From contig CM025851.1 of NCBI GenBank assembly GCA_003952965.2, positions 10,401,334 to 10,465,333 on the forward strand: a stretch of DNA of 64,000 nucleotides. Reading direction: 5' to 3'. Under the pieces are notes generated by a model, which saw only the letters and a list, made by a program, of their open reading frames with translations, had not been told where the DNA came from and did no database searches. Source of the DNA: Morella rubra. Taxonomy: Eukaryota > Streptophyta > Magnoliopsida > Fagales > Myricaceae. This document shows, in pieces, positions 12,296 through 23,499 of the stretch. Position numbers and translations under genes: made by a program. Within the stretch, counting starts at the first letter, position 1, and each line of letters begins with the position of its first letter.

Positions 12296-15049
12296 TCAAT
12301 GTATGCCTCTTAAAACTTGAAATTTTTCAGAAATTACATGTGTTTTGATGGGTATGTCTAGTTTAGAAAGTTCTCTTTCCAAGATTACATAGGTATGAAA
12401 ATTGAGACTGCCATTTCTAGCTTCCATAAAGTGAAGAAGCTTCATACATGGATCTAATTGCCCGCCCTTCAGTAACCCATCAATCAATATTGTCCAAACA
12501 ATCTCATCATTATTCCATTCTTTCTCAAGCAGGCTCTCAAACAAATTTTTAGCTTCTCCCATCCGACCTGCTCTGCAGAGAGCACAGATAAGTGCTTTAT
12601 AAATTGATAAGTGGAGCTCCAAGCCTCTATCTGCCATCATGTCGTAGATTTTCAGAGCATAGTCCACTTCTAAGACATTACAATGAGCAACCAATAGAGA
12701 GCTGTAAATTTCTCGATTAGGACTCAAGCCTTTCTCCTCCATGTTTTCCACCAACCGATCTGCCTCCCATGATCTGCCTTCTCTACACAAGCCTCTCACT
12801 AGAGTAGCATAGGTATCTACTGTCAGCTCACATCCACTTTCTGACAATCTAGTTACAAGATTACGTAATATTTCATAATAGCTATATCTTTCATCTGAGC
12901 TACAAATGTGCACCGCTTCTTGTTGGGCCACTACCTTTTCAGTGAGCGACTTACATTCCTTTTCCAACCCCTTCAACAGCACACGGTATGTTCGGTAATT
13001 GGGTTTGCAGCTCACATTAAACATTCGCCTAAGGAGTAAGAATGCATGATCTAGCCTATCAAGCATTACAAAACCATCGACAAGTGATGTGTATGTCACC
13101 TCATCAGGAACCAATCCTTTCCTCTCCATTTCGGCAAGTAACGTCTCTGCATCATCAGCTTTTCCATCCAGACATAAACCATAAATAAGAGAACTATAAG
13201 TGTACAAATTTGGTGAGCAATTTCGTTTTTCCATTTTGTGGAAGATCTTGAATGCAAGATCCGTCCCACCATTTCTACACAGACCATCTATCAAAGATGT
13301 GTACGTAATGACATTTGGAAGCAATCCTTGCTCTGCCATCTTGTTACATAAGTTCTCTGCTTCAAAAAAACGATTATCTTTGGACAACCCACTTATAACA
13401 ACATTGTAGGTCTCAACACTTGGACAGCAATCACTTTTCTTCATCTCCTCAAACAACATCAAAGCAGTATTTAACTTACCCTCTAAACAGTATCCATGGA
13501 TCATAGCAGTGTAACTGACCTGATTTGGACTTATACCTCTTTCGATCATTTCATGGAAAAGACTTGATGCATAATCCAACTTGCCATTCTTGCAGAGCCC
13601 TGAAACAAGTTTGCTATAGGTCCACTCATCTGGTTCACAACCACTCCCCTTCATCACATCCAATAATCTCACAGCATTGTTCAAGTTCCCTGATTTAAGG
13701 TACCCATTGATTAGTGTGTTATATGTAACCACTGTTGGAGAGGGGCCAGATTTAAACATTTTGTTGAAGAGAATTATTGCCTTCTTAACATCACCAGTCC
13801 AGCAAAATCCCTTAATAACTTCATTATAGGTTTGCACATTCGGTGACGTACCCTGAACTTGCATCCAATCAAAAATCTTCAAAGCAATACTTAATCTTCC
13901 CTCATTACACAGTTCACTTATCAAAGCATTATATGTTATTGTGTTTGGAACCAAACCATTTCTCAACATCTTGTGGTATAGCCCAATTGCAACCTGATGT
14001 TTTCCAGCTCGAGACAACCCGCTAATTAATGCCGTATACGTCTGAACATTCATATTACAACCCCTCTTCCTCATACTCCTCACCAGCTCAATTGCCTCAT
14101 TCAAACAACCAGCCTCACATAATGAAGTAATTGGAACTATATATGTATACACGGTTGGCTCAATCCCTTTCTTAATCATTTCTTCAATCATGTTCAATGC
14201 CTCATCTACTCTCCCATCATTGCATAGCCCATTAACAAGGGTTGAGTATGTAACCGAATTTGGGTCACACCCCTCCTTCACCATCCTATCAAAAACCTGA
14301 AAGGCTGCCTCCAATTTACCATTCCTACAATGCCCAAGAATCAAAGATGTATATGTGAAAACATCCGGGCACATATCAGACTGAAAAACTTTACTCAAAA
14401 CCAACTCTGCCTCTTGCACCTTGCCCTTCTTACATAACATATTAATCATAGTATTGAATGTCAGCAAACTTGGCCTAATCCCACTATTCAACATCTTTGT
14501 ATATACATCTTGTGCAACAGCACTCATATCAAACTTGGCCAATTGAATTAAAAGCGTATTAAAGCTGTACAAACTAAATCCAAAATCAGTTCCACAAATT
14601 TCATTTAAGTATGACAGAGCGCGCTTTAGCTCATCCTCATTTTGACAAGCTTTGATCATGAGGATCCTCAAATGGTCTGCATGCGCAAATTGGCAGTCAT
14701 GCACAAGCCTATTGAGCATTGATATGAAACAGTTCATATCATGTTTGTATAAAGGCTGCCTGGACATCCAGTAGAAGAAACGCAAGGCTGAATCCGTGTT
14801 GTTATGTATTTGGAGGATCTTGGATACATCATTGGGTTTGAGTTTGGGGCTCACTGTTTTGAGCTGTCGGTTTTTTTCCCAGTGGGGATCACATAGGATG
14901 TTAAGAATTTTGGAGACAAAGTTTGGGGGAGGGTCTTCAAAGGGCGTGGTAGAAAAGTTGGGTTTGGATGAGAATCTGCGAAAAAGGTAGCAACCCGATT
15001 GAGAAAGTAGGCTGCGAAGGCGAGTAGAAGATGGGATTTTGAAGGTCAT
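12296..15049 (-). CDS. P-class pentatricopeptide repeat protein, At5g65560-like, predicted mitochondrial
   Basis: An intronless frame of 917 codons from the preferred ATG at 15049. An in-frame ATG at 15157 would add 36 residues, but the 15049 start exposes a basic, Ser/Arg-rich leader (RLRSLLSQSGCYLFRRFSSK) typical of a mitochondrial presequence. From about residue 130 to the C-terminus the protein is almost entirely 35-residue PPR units, roughly 18-20. They carry the recurrent pattern TYxxLIxGLCxxGxxxxAxxLxxxM and the P-x2-TY junction. Spacing is uniform, with no L or S variants and no E/DYW tail, so it is P-class. P-class PPRs bind single-stranded organelle RNA and act in processing, stabilisation or translation. 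The architecture resembles Arabidopsis At5g65560 (assigned from memory of the family). One spacer near 12860-12990 departs from the repeat rhythm. The frame is intact. Confidence 0.9.
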   Translation of the reverse strand: MTFKIPSSTRLRSLLSQSGCYLFRRFSSKPNFSTTPFEDPPPNFVSKILNILCDPHWEKNRQLKTVSPKLKPNDVSKILQIHNNTDSALRFFYWMSRQPLYKHDMNCFISMLNRLVHDCQFAHADHLRILMIKACQNEDELKRALSYLNEICGTDFGFSLYSFNTLLIQLAKFDMSAVAQDVYTKMLNSGIRPSLLTFNTMINMLCKKGKVQEAELVLSKVFQSDMCPDVFTYTSLILGHCRNGKLEAAFQVFDRMVKEGCDPNSVTYSTLVNGLCNDGRVDEALNMIEEMIKKGIEPTVYTYIVPITSLCEAGCLNEAIELVRSMRKRGCNMNVQTYTALISGLSRAGKHQVAIGLYHKMLRNGLVPNTITYNALISELCNEGRLSIALKIFDWMQVQGTSPNVQTYNEVIKGFCWTGDVKKAIILFNKMFKSGPSPTVVTYNTLINGYLKSGNLNNAVRLLDVMKGSGCEPDEWTYSKLVSGLCKNGKLDYASSLFHEMIERGISPNQVSYTAMIHGYCLEGKLNTALMLFEEMKKSDCCPSVETYNVVISGLSKDNRFFEAENLCNKMAEQGLLPNVITYTSLIDGLCRNGGTDLAFKIFHKMEKRNCSPNLYTYSSLIYGLCLDGKADDAETLLAEMERKGLVPDEVTYTSLVDGFVMLDRLDHAFLLLRRMFNVSCKPNYRTYRVLLKGLEKECKSLTEKVVAQQEAVHICSSDERYSYYEILRNLVTRLSESGCELTVDTYATLVRGLCREGRSWEADRLVENMEEKGLSPNREIYSSLLVAHCNVLEVDYALKIYDMMADRGLELHLSIYKALICALCRAGRMGEAKNLFESLLEKEWNNDEIVWTILIDGLLKGGQLDPCMKLLHFMEARNGSLNFHTYVILERELSKLDIPIKTHVISEKFQVLRGIH

Positions 15050-15159
15050 TATATGTACCTTCAGCACAGCATAGAGACACATATTAGTATGATACAACTT
15101 AAAATTTCTCAACACCTCCAAAGGTTTAAAAGAGCTACTTACATATTCACCTCTCATGA

Positions 15160-15810
15160 ATTACACGTGAAACATTAAGTGGCAGGTTCACTGAGTCCAG
15201 GCCACCTCTGACAAAGCTGATATATTGAGGTAACAATTCAAGCAAAAATGAAGACAATTAGAACCAAAACACTTTTCAAATTCCATAAAAATGCAGTCCT
15301 CTTGTCCAAACCTTAGCCATACTTTTACCCGATTTCCATTAACATTGTCTGAAATGAACAGCTGTTTCACATGAAGTCTTACATTTTCTGTCTTGGGGTT
15401 GATTTTGTTTCTCTAACCATCACCGTGCAGAAGTCAATAGTCATCAGTACCTCTCTGTTTTTTTTTTTTTTTTTTTTTGATAAGATCATCAGTTCTCTGG
15501 TAAAGAATGAAGATGGTAATGAATCAAATTACCAAACATGAAATTTTTGAAGCACTCAAAACATGCAAACGAAGAAATACCAGGCTCACCCATATCAGTT
15601 GGATCTCATTCATGAGCTTCCAGCTCCAGTATCTCTCACCAGCACCATTGGCTTCTTTCTTTTACTGCAATAATCCATGAAGAATGAAATGCACGTTTGA
15701 GGAAACGATAAGCACATAGAAACAAAGCAGCTATCCACCTCACTTCTCTCATCTAGACCATTCTTTTTGGCTTCAGCTGTATTGTCTTCGACTTCAACCT
15801 GAAACAGAGC
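15160..15810 (-). pseudogene. Unrecognised small multi-exon gene or remnant, upstream copy of duplicated segment
   Basis: This is the sister of the segment at 7340-9330. The clearest exon is 15739-15798 on the minus strand (60 nt, acceptor CTGTTTCAG, donor GAG|GTGGAT), encoding VEVEDNTAEAKKNGLDERSE. A second candidate exon begins after TACTGCAG at about 15670 and carries KRKKPMVLVRDTGAG in one frame, but in the frame continuing from the 60-nt exon it starts with a stop. The pair may therefore be non-functional, or another splice site is used. It ends about 100 nt upstream of the PPR start and could also be 5' UTR of that gene. The protein family is not recognised. Confidence 0.3.
15440..15499 (-). 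mobile_element. Minimal LINE tail insertion (antisense) inside the duplicated segment
   Basis: A run of 21 T (15458-15478) followed by GATAAG is the reverse complement of the CTTATC(A)n end shared by the LINEs at 44-52 kb. Flanks are similar: tcatcagtacctctctg before and tcatcagttctctg after, a duplication with a 3-bp indel. Confidence 0.5.
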
Positions 15811-15849
15811 CCGAGACGATAAGTGCAAAACACATTTGTAATCTATTGA

Positions 15850-16592
15850 TTAACTCAAAAAGTATGAGGACCTGTGACAAGTCAACGGGGTACTTACCGA
15901 TCGTTTCCTGTGGAGGTTTGGGCTTTTGATTCTGTGGGTGGCTCTCGGTGGCTTCAGTGCTTTTTTTCAGAGCTTCTTGACGCTGGGTGGCGGTGCTCTG
16001 TGGTGACTGTAGTGACCGTTGTGGTGGTTGTGGCTGTGTCGGGCTTTTTCTGTGGTGGCTGTCGTGTTTGTTGGCAGCTTTTGTGGTGGCAGGAGAGGTT
16101 GTCGGCAGCTTCTGTGGTGGTTGTAGGGATCGTGTGTGATCCTTTTTGTTGGCTGGTTTGTGGTCGATTTGGAGTTTCGGCGTGTTGGGGAAGTCTGGTT
16201 CTTCCCGTGGCGTACGGTGTGTTGGGGAAGAAGGGTTCACGTGGGCTGATTTGTTCAATTTTCTTTGGGCGCAGGCTGCGTTTTTTGGGCCCGAAAATGT
16301 TTTTCTTTAAAAGATTTTCAGCTTCTCCTTTATCTTTGGCAGGGACGGAAAATAAAGGTTAAAGAAAAATGTTCAATTAAAGTCAATAAAAAATTTTACC
16401 CTAGTCTGAGAATAACTTACCTTTTCAAGAAGGATAAGTCATTTTTCAAATTGTTCAATTTTTTATCAGTTCTCTCCATTTTCAATTTTAGCTAACTCAA
16501 AGCACCAATCACTTCCACCACGCACAATGGGGCAAATATGCTCCCTTAGATTTTTTTAAATAAAATTTATTTTAATTTTTAATTTTATTATA

Positions 16593-16637
<45 letters not shown>

Positions 16638-17250
16638 CTATGTTTAAATGGCCTAAATTATTATTATTTTTTTTAAAAAAGCCACATGCAATTGATGTGT
16701 CTAAAAAATGCGTCACATATGAATTTTCTTTTCATATAACGGCAAAATAAGTGGAGTCTTAGATTCATAAACGAAGGAACTACATATCTCAAAATCAAAA
16801 AATTTAAGGCATGAGTCTCAATTCCAAAATAGTATAAAAGCATAAGTATGTAATATACATTTTCTCCTAATTTTTAATATCTCAATAGGACAAATCGAAA
16901 CTATTATAAAATATTTTTTGAATTTTCAGGTGACAACCAAACATTATATGCTCATTTTCAAGGAGTTAGCCAAACACCAAAACTTGTTTAGTTTTCCCTA
17001 TAAATTTTTTCAACTGCAAATATTTTCTCATTTTCTTCATTTTACGCAGAAACAAATGCAGATTAGACTTGTTTCTATTTCGGCTTTCCTCGGGTGTTGA
17101 CGTGTCCTAGGATTTGGACTTATTTCTATTTGGGCTTTACTTAAGTGTTGTCGTGTACTTGGATTTGGAATAGATTCTAGTTGGCCTTTATTTGACTTTT
17201 ACGTAGCTGTGAGTATTTCTATTGTTGTTTGCATCATGTCTATCTAGAAT
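15850..17250. other. Upstream/intergenic DNA with (TTA)n microsatellite; no gene seen
   Basis: A GT-rich stretch at 15930-16200 gives long chance frames of biased composition on both strands. A (TTA)n microsatellite occupies about 16595-16637. The rest is AT-rich. Nothing codes convincingly. Confidence 0.5.
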
Positions 17251-17254
17251 ACTA

Positions 17255-17645
17255 TTGTTCGGTTTACTAGAAAGAACTTCTCTACATGGGAATTTCAATT
17301 TAAGATGTTTTCAAAAGACAAGAAATTATCAAGTCATGTTGATAGTTCAGCTACATTTTTGACCGATGAAAAGGAACTTGTCTAATGGGAGGTCGAGGAT
17401 GCCAAGGTATATCTTGGCTATTGGGAACAATTGAACCACATCTCGTGACCAATCTTCCTTGTTTTACTATGACTCAAGCAACGTGGGACTACCTTCAGCG
17501 CATTTATCACTAATACAATAGCGCTCGGAAGTTTCAACATCATCACCTCTTGCACCAGGGGGTTCACCTGTCCTTCCTATAGCGGCTTATAATGCAGTGC
17601 CTCCAACTATTGAGATTATCCCCTCAACTGCCTCATTTGTTGTTC
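17255..17645 (+). mobile_element. Ty1/copia gag fragment
   Basis: The segment reads FTRKNFSTWEFQFKMFSKDK, then a Thr-Asp-Glu-Lys-Glu-Leu stretch (TDEKEL) and WEVEDAKVYLGYWEQLNHIS, with in-frame stops. This is the plant copia gag (UBN2-type) pattern. It is followed by a Pro/Ser-rich stretch (GGSPVLPIAAYNAVPP) resembling the linker downstream of the copia integrase. No LTRs, protease or RT were found, so it is a scrap. Confidence 0.6.
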
Positions 17646-17666
17646 TTGGGCTAGCAGCAGCTGCAA

Positions 17667-19100
17667 GTGAGTCCTCTCAACCTTTTGTGAATTGAGCATT
17701 TGGAAGTACCATTTGACTTTTGATATTTGGCACATGGTATATGGCATATTTTGTGGATATGTTATTTTGTGTAGGTGGGTTCTCTCAACCTTCTGGGAAA
17801 CGACCATTTAGAAGTACCAATTGAGTCTTGGGATTTGTCACGTGGTATACGGTATATTTCATGGATATGTTGTTTTGTGTATATGTTATTTTGTGAAGGT
17901 GGGTCCTCTTAGCCTATTGTGAATTGAGCATTTAGAAGTACAATATGACTTTTGGGAGTTGGCATGTTGTATACGGTATATTTTGTGGATATGTTATTTT
18001 GTACAGGTGGGTCCTCTTAGCCTACTGTGAAACGCGGATTTGAAAGTACCAGTTGACTTTTGGGATTTGTTATGTGGTATATAGGATATTTTGTGGAGTT
18101 GCTATTGAGAGGATGATCATGGATCTGTAGTTTATTTCAGCCTCATGTTTGTGTATCTCATATTTATGGAGTAATGAGATTGCTCAAAAGTAGTTGTAAG
18201 TATTCTACTTTTACATGTCATATACTCACGTCTTCTTCCTGAATAACAGTGAGTTGGTGTTAAGCCTGAAGGGTTGTGTTGATAGGTTATTGCCTAAGCA
18301 TAAGCTTAGGACTTGAGAAGAATGGTTCTTGCACCAAGTGACTATTCTTTGATTTGCTTTTGGGTTGCCAAGGTGATCTTGTAAACACGGGGAACTAATG
18401 TCTCGGACTGAATATGTTAAGTTTAGTTTGATACAGGTTGTGTTTGGATACTAGAACATGAAGGATGAGAAACATTTGTTGTTTTGTATATATGTTATTT
18501 TGTGGAGATGGGTCCTCTTAGCCTATTGCGAATTGAGCATTTGAAAGTACAATATAACTTTTGGGAGTTGGCACGTTGTATACGATATATTTTGTGGATA
18601 TGTTATTTTGTATAGGTGGGTCCTTTTAGCCTACTGCAAAACGCGGATTTGAAAGTACCAGTTGACTTTTGGGATTTGTCACGTGGTACATAGTATATTT
18701 TGTGGAGTTGGCACATGTATACAATATATTTTGTGGATATGCTGTTGAGGGGATGAACATGGATCTGTAGTTTATTTTAGCCTCATGTTTGTGTATCTCA
18801 TGTTTATGGAAATGAGATTGCTCAAAAGTAGTTGTAAGTTTTATACTTTTACGTGTCATATACTCACGTATTTTTCCTAAATAAAAACGAGTTGGTGTAA
18901 GCCTGAATGGTGGTGTTGATAGGCCATTGCCTAAGCATAAGCTTAGGACTTGAGAAGAATGGTTCTTGCACCAAGTGACTATTTTTTGATTTGCTTTTGG
19001 GTTGACAAGGTGATCTTGTAAACACGTGGGACTGATGTCTCGGACTGAATATGTTAAGCCTGGTTTGATGCAAGCTGTGTTCGGATAACTATAACATAAA
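17667..19100. repeat. Array of about 108-124 bp units within a larger about 600-bp direct duplication
   Basis: Units opening with gtgggtcctcttagcc or a variant start at 17667, 17775, 17899, 18007, 18508 and 18616. Each ends in a run like ggatatgttattttgt. In addition the block from about 17890 to 18475 is repeated at about 18500-19085 with the same internal order, so the array was itself duplicated. It follows the copia scrap directly. Its function is unknown. Confidence 0.8.
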
Positions 19101-20239
19101 GCATGAGAGACATTTACTATGTTTTCGTGCAAACAGGAAACTATGTCTCCCATTGTCAAGAAAAAAGCTATGAGGAACAAATGAGAAACTGCAGAATTCT
19201 ATTGTTGTGTAAGTGGGAGACAGAGAGATGAAAAAACATGTCCCTTTTTTCAGCTCCTCTCCTTTGTCAGTATGGTGATACTTATTATAGATTGTCATAG
19301 CCAATTCGAGTATAAATAGGAAATGGTGGTACGTGATTATTCATTGCCATATGAAGTTTTATGTTATTGATAAAAATCTATCAGTTTTTAACCATTTTTG
19401 ATACCTTGTTTGTGCATTTTCCCAAAATTGATTTATGAGTTCTCCTTTTAAGACTTCATTTCCCATGCTACTTGATTCACATCAAGAAAACTAAGACCTC
19501 TTAGACTAGTACTTTAGTTTGTTTGGATTTAATTTTAGTAATTTTAAATTTGTTGGTTGGTTTTGGATTGATACTTGCATAGAAAAATGGGCAAGGTAAA
19601 CAAGTCAAATTTATTACAGATTTCTGAATACAATCAATTCTCTAACAAAAAACATGTCCTTCATCTTATTCATTTGATACTACAAAATCTGTGTCATAAG
19701 CATGAGTGCCTGTAGTCCCATTCCTTTGAAGGCGTCCGAATACGTTGCATAGTGACAACTTTGGAAAAATTCATTTTTGTGAATCCAAATAGCAGATACA
19801 TGGTCTCCTCTGGCATTCTACTGATATTTTCTCAAATACCTAGTTGGTTCCACCACCAACACCACCAAATGCATTTTCTATTTGACTTTAGCAAGAAATT
19901 GCAACCTACGTTTGGATGGATTCGACTTTTCGAGGCCAAACCCGTAAGAGGACTTTGTACAAAATAAACATAATTCCAAAAATTCAAAATTCAAAACAAA
20001 TAGCGAACAAAGTGGAGCTACCAAAATGAGCTAACAAATAACCATGCAAGCAAATGCAGACCCTCAACATAAATTTCATAGTAGAATTAGTTGTCATATT
20101 ACACAAAATAAACATAAGTCCAAATTTAACAATACGCATCAGTTCATGCATAATAATAACAAGAGCAGCTTAACTATAGGACCCTTGATACCAACTACCA
20201 TCCATAACAACTAGCATATACCACTTAGAGCTCAATTTC

Positions 20240-21440
20240 CTAAAACCACATCATCCTTTCCTCCTCGTTTGTCAAGAGGAACAGCTTCTGCTCGTGTTGA
20301 CAACTAAGTTTCTTGCACGCCTTCAAAAATAGCTTATGCTCCTCACGCGCAACCTCTTTTAGAAGGTCAATGCATTGATTGTATGGATCACATAAAAAGT
20401 TACCTGCAGACTCCCAACACAACCATGGATCAAATTTTTTCTTGCAAATCTAGTCTATGAGGATATTGTTTTGTCTCACTACAGTATCAACAAAATGATG
20501 AAGGGCAGTCTGCATTTCATCCTCGTTCACTTGTTTGTTTCATTTCCCGTGTCGCACACTAGATGAATTGTCACTGCCATGTTTTCCTGATCCCTACTGC
20601 ATGGGGTAGGATAAGGGTTGCGTTGTCTACAATTGTAGCTGATTTGACTACATGGCAGAGGAGAAGGGATGTATAGTCTGCAACTCTGGTTGTTGGGCTG
20701 CCTGATCACCATAGGAAAAGGGATGTGTAGTCTACAACTTTAGTTGTTGGGCTGAATGATCACCATATGAGCACTGTGTAGGATGCAGCTTTGGTTGTTA
20801 GGCTTAGGGGGGTCCATCCAATAGCGTATAATTAAGATTAATTCCCTCCATTTCCTTATCTAACGTGCATTCTTCATCAGTACCAAGAGGACTTATAGTG
20901 CAAGCATGGTGTAAATGACCTTTTGCCATGCTCCTACCAAACAGAAGGCCCATCATTTCATAGTTTACAAGTCCTTTATTCCGAAATGGCTTTGCATAAG
21001 GGTGAGTCTTCACAAAAACATATTTCTATTGCCTTTTACTCTTAATTTATAAATAGATTCCAGGGATGCCTTACTGCGAGAAACTATCTCTAATCCTTGT
21101 ACTGTATTCGATATTAGATCCCAACCAAAGCCTGTCTCATGATGCAGAAGTTCATAGAACTCTCTGTACGCAGGCTTCATTCACTTGTATTTGTCCTTGC
21201 ATTGCTTGATGGTCTTACTTTTGCCAACAAGACTATTCTCCTGTCTAGTGATTATGGGCCACTGATTGTGATGGATAGATCCTGGCGTGATTCGCGAATC
21301 ATTTATGGAGCACAATAATAATTCTCCGAGTTCGAGCATGACTTCGAAACTCCACTTCTCATCAGTAGTCATCTGCAACTTATCATAAGCAAGATTAGTG
21401 AGCACGAGCTTGACAAAAGGAAATGAAATGTTACACATGC
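20240..21440 (-). pseudogene. Decayed MYB/SANT-like ORF1 of a PIF/Harbinger-type element
   Basis: On the minus strand the 5' part carries a trihelix/SANT-like block: DEKWSFEVMLELGELLLCSI, then KSKTIKQCKDKYK, a stop, and MKPAYREFYELLHHETGFGW. Spacing and the final GFGW fit the Myb_DNA-bind_3 domain of Harbinger ORF1 proteins. Further down come Gln/Pro-rich broken frames, then a C-terminal block (LLKEVAREEHKLFLKACKKL ... LLTNEEERMMW) ending at 20240, like the conserved ORF1 tail. At least four stops or frameshifts make it non-functional. Any associated transposase may lie in the adjacent gap. Confidence 0.55.
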
Positions 21441-21692
21441 ATTACATACCTTTTGTTTTGGTTAAGTGAAGCTTCCATTATGCAACAAAGCATTAGTAAA
21501 AAATATATCCAATAAAATAAAGTGTCGTTTATGTGATTGGCTTTGAAAAGTAGTCGCATATTATTCTGCATGAATTGGGTGATTTTATCATGTAATGCCA
21601 CTTATACGAATTGTTCAACTTTGCATGATAACCAATAATCATATGGAGCAGATACGGTCAACTTTTTTTTTTGGTATGTCGAAAATGCCTTC

Positions 21693-22692
21693 NNNNNNNN
21701 NNNNNNNNNNNNNNNNNNNNNNNNNNNNNNNNNNNNNNNNNNNNNNNNNNNNNNNNNNNNNNNNNNNNNNNNNNNNNNNNNNNNNNNNNNNNNNNNNNNN
21801 NNNNNNNNNNNNNNNNNNNNNNNNNNNNNNNNNNNNNNNNNNNNNNNNNNNNNNNNNNNNNNNNNNNNNNNNNNNNNNNNNNNNNNNNNNNNNNNNNNNN
21901 NNNNNNNNNNNNNNNNNNNNNNNNNNNNNNNNNNNNNNNNNNNNNNNNNNNNNNNNNNNNNNNNNNNNNNNNNNNNNNNNNNNNNNNNNNNNNNNNNNNN
22001 NNNNNNNNNNNNNNNNNNNNNNNNNNNNNNNNNNNNNNNNNNNNNNNNNNNNNNNNNNNNNNNNNNNNNNNNNNNNNNNNNNNNNNNNNNNNNNNNNNNN
22101 NNNNNNNNNNNNNNNNNNNNNNNNNNNNNNNNNNNNNNNNNNNNNNNNNNNNNNNNNNNNNNNNNNNNNNNNNNNNNNNNNNNNNNNNNNNNNNNNNNNN
22201 NNNNNNNNNNNNNNNNNNNNNNNNNNNNNNNNNNNNNNNNNNNNNNNNNNNNNNNNNNNNNNNNNNNNNNNNNNNNNNNNNNNNNNNNNNNNNNNNNNNN
22301 NNNNNNNNNNNNNNNNNNNNNNNNNNNNNNNNNNNNNNNNNNNNNNNNNNNNNNNNNNNNNNNNNNNNNNNNNNNNNNNNNNNNNNNNNNNNNNNNNNNN
22401 NNNNNNNNNNNNNNNNNNNNNNNNNNNNNNNNNNNNNNNNNNNNNNNNNNNNNNNNNNNNNNNNNNNNNNNNNNNNNNNNNNNNNNNNNNNNNNNNNNNN
22501 NNNNNNNNNNNNNNNNNNNNNNNNNNNNNNNNNNNNNNNNNNNNNNNNNNNNNNNNNNNNNNNNNNNNNNNNNNNNNNNNNNNNNNNNNNNNNNNNNNNN
22601 NNNNNNNNNNNNNNNNNNNNNNNNNNNNNNNNNNNNNNNNNNNNNNNNNNNNNNNNNNNNNNNNNNNNNNNNNNNNNNNNNNNNNNNNNNNN
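21693..22692. other. Assembly gap, exactly 1000 N
   Basis: Placeholder Ns of round length, so the true size is unknown. The right flank enters a CpG-dense hairpin array within about 100 bp, a likely reason for assembly failure. Open frames running through the Ns are meaningless. Confidence 0.99.
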
Positions 22693-22793
22693 TTTGTGGA
22701 TAAGTCAACAATTTTATCAAATTTTAGTAACAGAAGCCCTTATTTTCATATTTATCATTCCTCAACTTAATTTCTAATTTTTTTAATGAAAAT

Positions 22794-23220
22794 TCTCTCG
22801 CGCGCCACGTCCAGCGCCCACAGGGGCCCTGAATTTTCCAGGCCCCTCGCGCGGGTCGCGCGCGCGAGGGCTCTGAAGTTTTCCAGCCCCTCGCAGTGAG
22901 CATGGCCCACGCGCGCGGGGGCTCTGCAGCCCCTCGCGCGAGTCGCGCGGGCATGGCCCGCGCGCGCGGGGGCTCTCAGCCCCTCAGTCGCGCGCGCATC
23001 GCGCAGGGGCTCTCAGCCCCTCGAGCTCGCCGCAGGGGCTCTCTAGCCCCTGGCGTGAGTCGCGCGCGGGGGCTCTGGAGTTTTTTGAGGCCCCTCGCGC
23101 GGCGGCGTTCATTTTTGAGTTTTTTGAATTTCTGCGCACGGCTGCGCTCTCAGAGGCTCTGGAATTTTCCAGACCCTTTTGCGCACGCGAAATGAGCGCG
23201 CAGCCGTGCGCAGAAATTCC
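22794..23220. repeat. CpG-dense hairpin-forming repeat array
   Basis: About 425 bp made largely of CG, in sharp contrast to the AT-rich surroundings. The unit is a small palindrome (aGGGGCTcTcAGCCCCT, variable centre) alternating with alternating-CG tracts (tcgcgcgcg) and with ttttcca or gagtttt spacers, repeated about seven times. The array ends in a larger hairpin whose arms 23127-23149 and 23194-23218 match except for a 2-bp insertion. No coding frame is credible. It may be a terminal part of a transposon. Confidence 0.8.
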
Positions 23221-23271
23221 AGACAGCTTGCATCATATACAGTGAAGTCACTAATGAAATGCCTCTTTAAT

Positions 23272-23406
23272 ATTTTATTTAAGTTATTATCGAAAATTCA
23301 TTTCCGTGATAGAGATTTCATGCACTATATTCGGTCCTCCTAATTTATTTTATTTAAGTTATTGTCGAAAATTCATTTCCGTGATATAGATTTCATGCAC
23401 TATATT
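23272..23406. repeat. Direct repeat, two 60-bp copies
   Basis: The blocks 23272-23331 and 23347-23406 differ at two or so positions (attttatttaagttatt ... gcactatatt). It lies immediately after the CpG array. Confidence 0.8.
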
Positions 23407-23499
23407 GTGATCAGAATTAAAACACAGCAAGCTTTTAACTCTATTTATAAAAACTCTTGGCCAGCCCTGCAGTTCCAACGCGAGCCAAGTGTGCTGGAA

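Noticed and set aside
15794-16362. Long overlapping frames on both strands in the GT/CA-rich segment
   Set aside because: Low-complexity GTGG-type repeats keep both strands open; amino-acid composition is biased and no domain is visible.
21595-22777. Frames of 368-391 codons
   Set aside because: They consist almost wholly of the 1000-N gap.
22724-23195. Arg/Ala/Gly-rich frames in the CpG array
   Set aside because: Translation of a CG-rich repeat; open on both strands and not protein-like.
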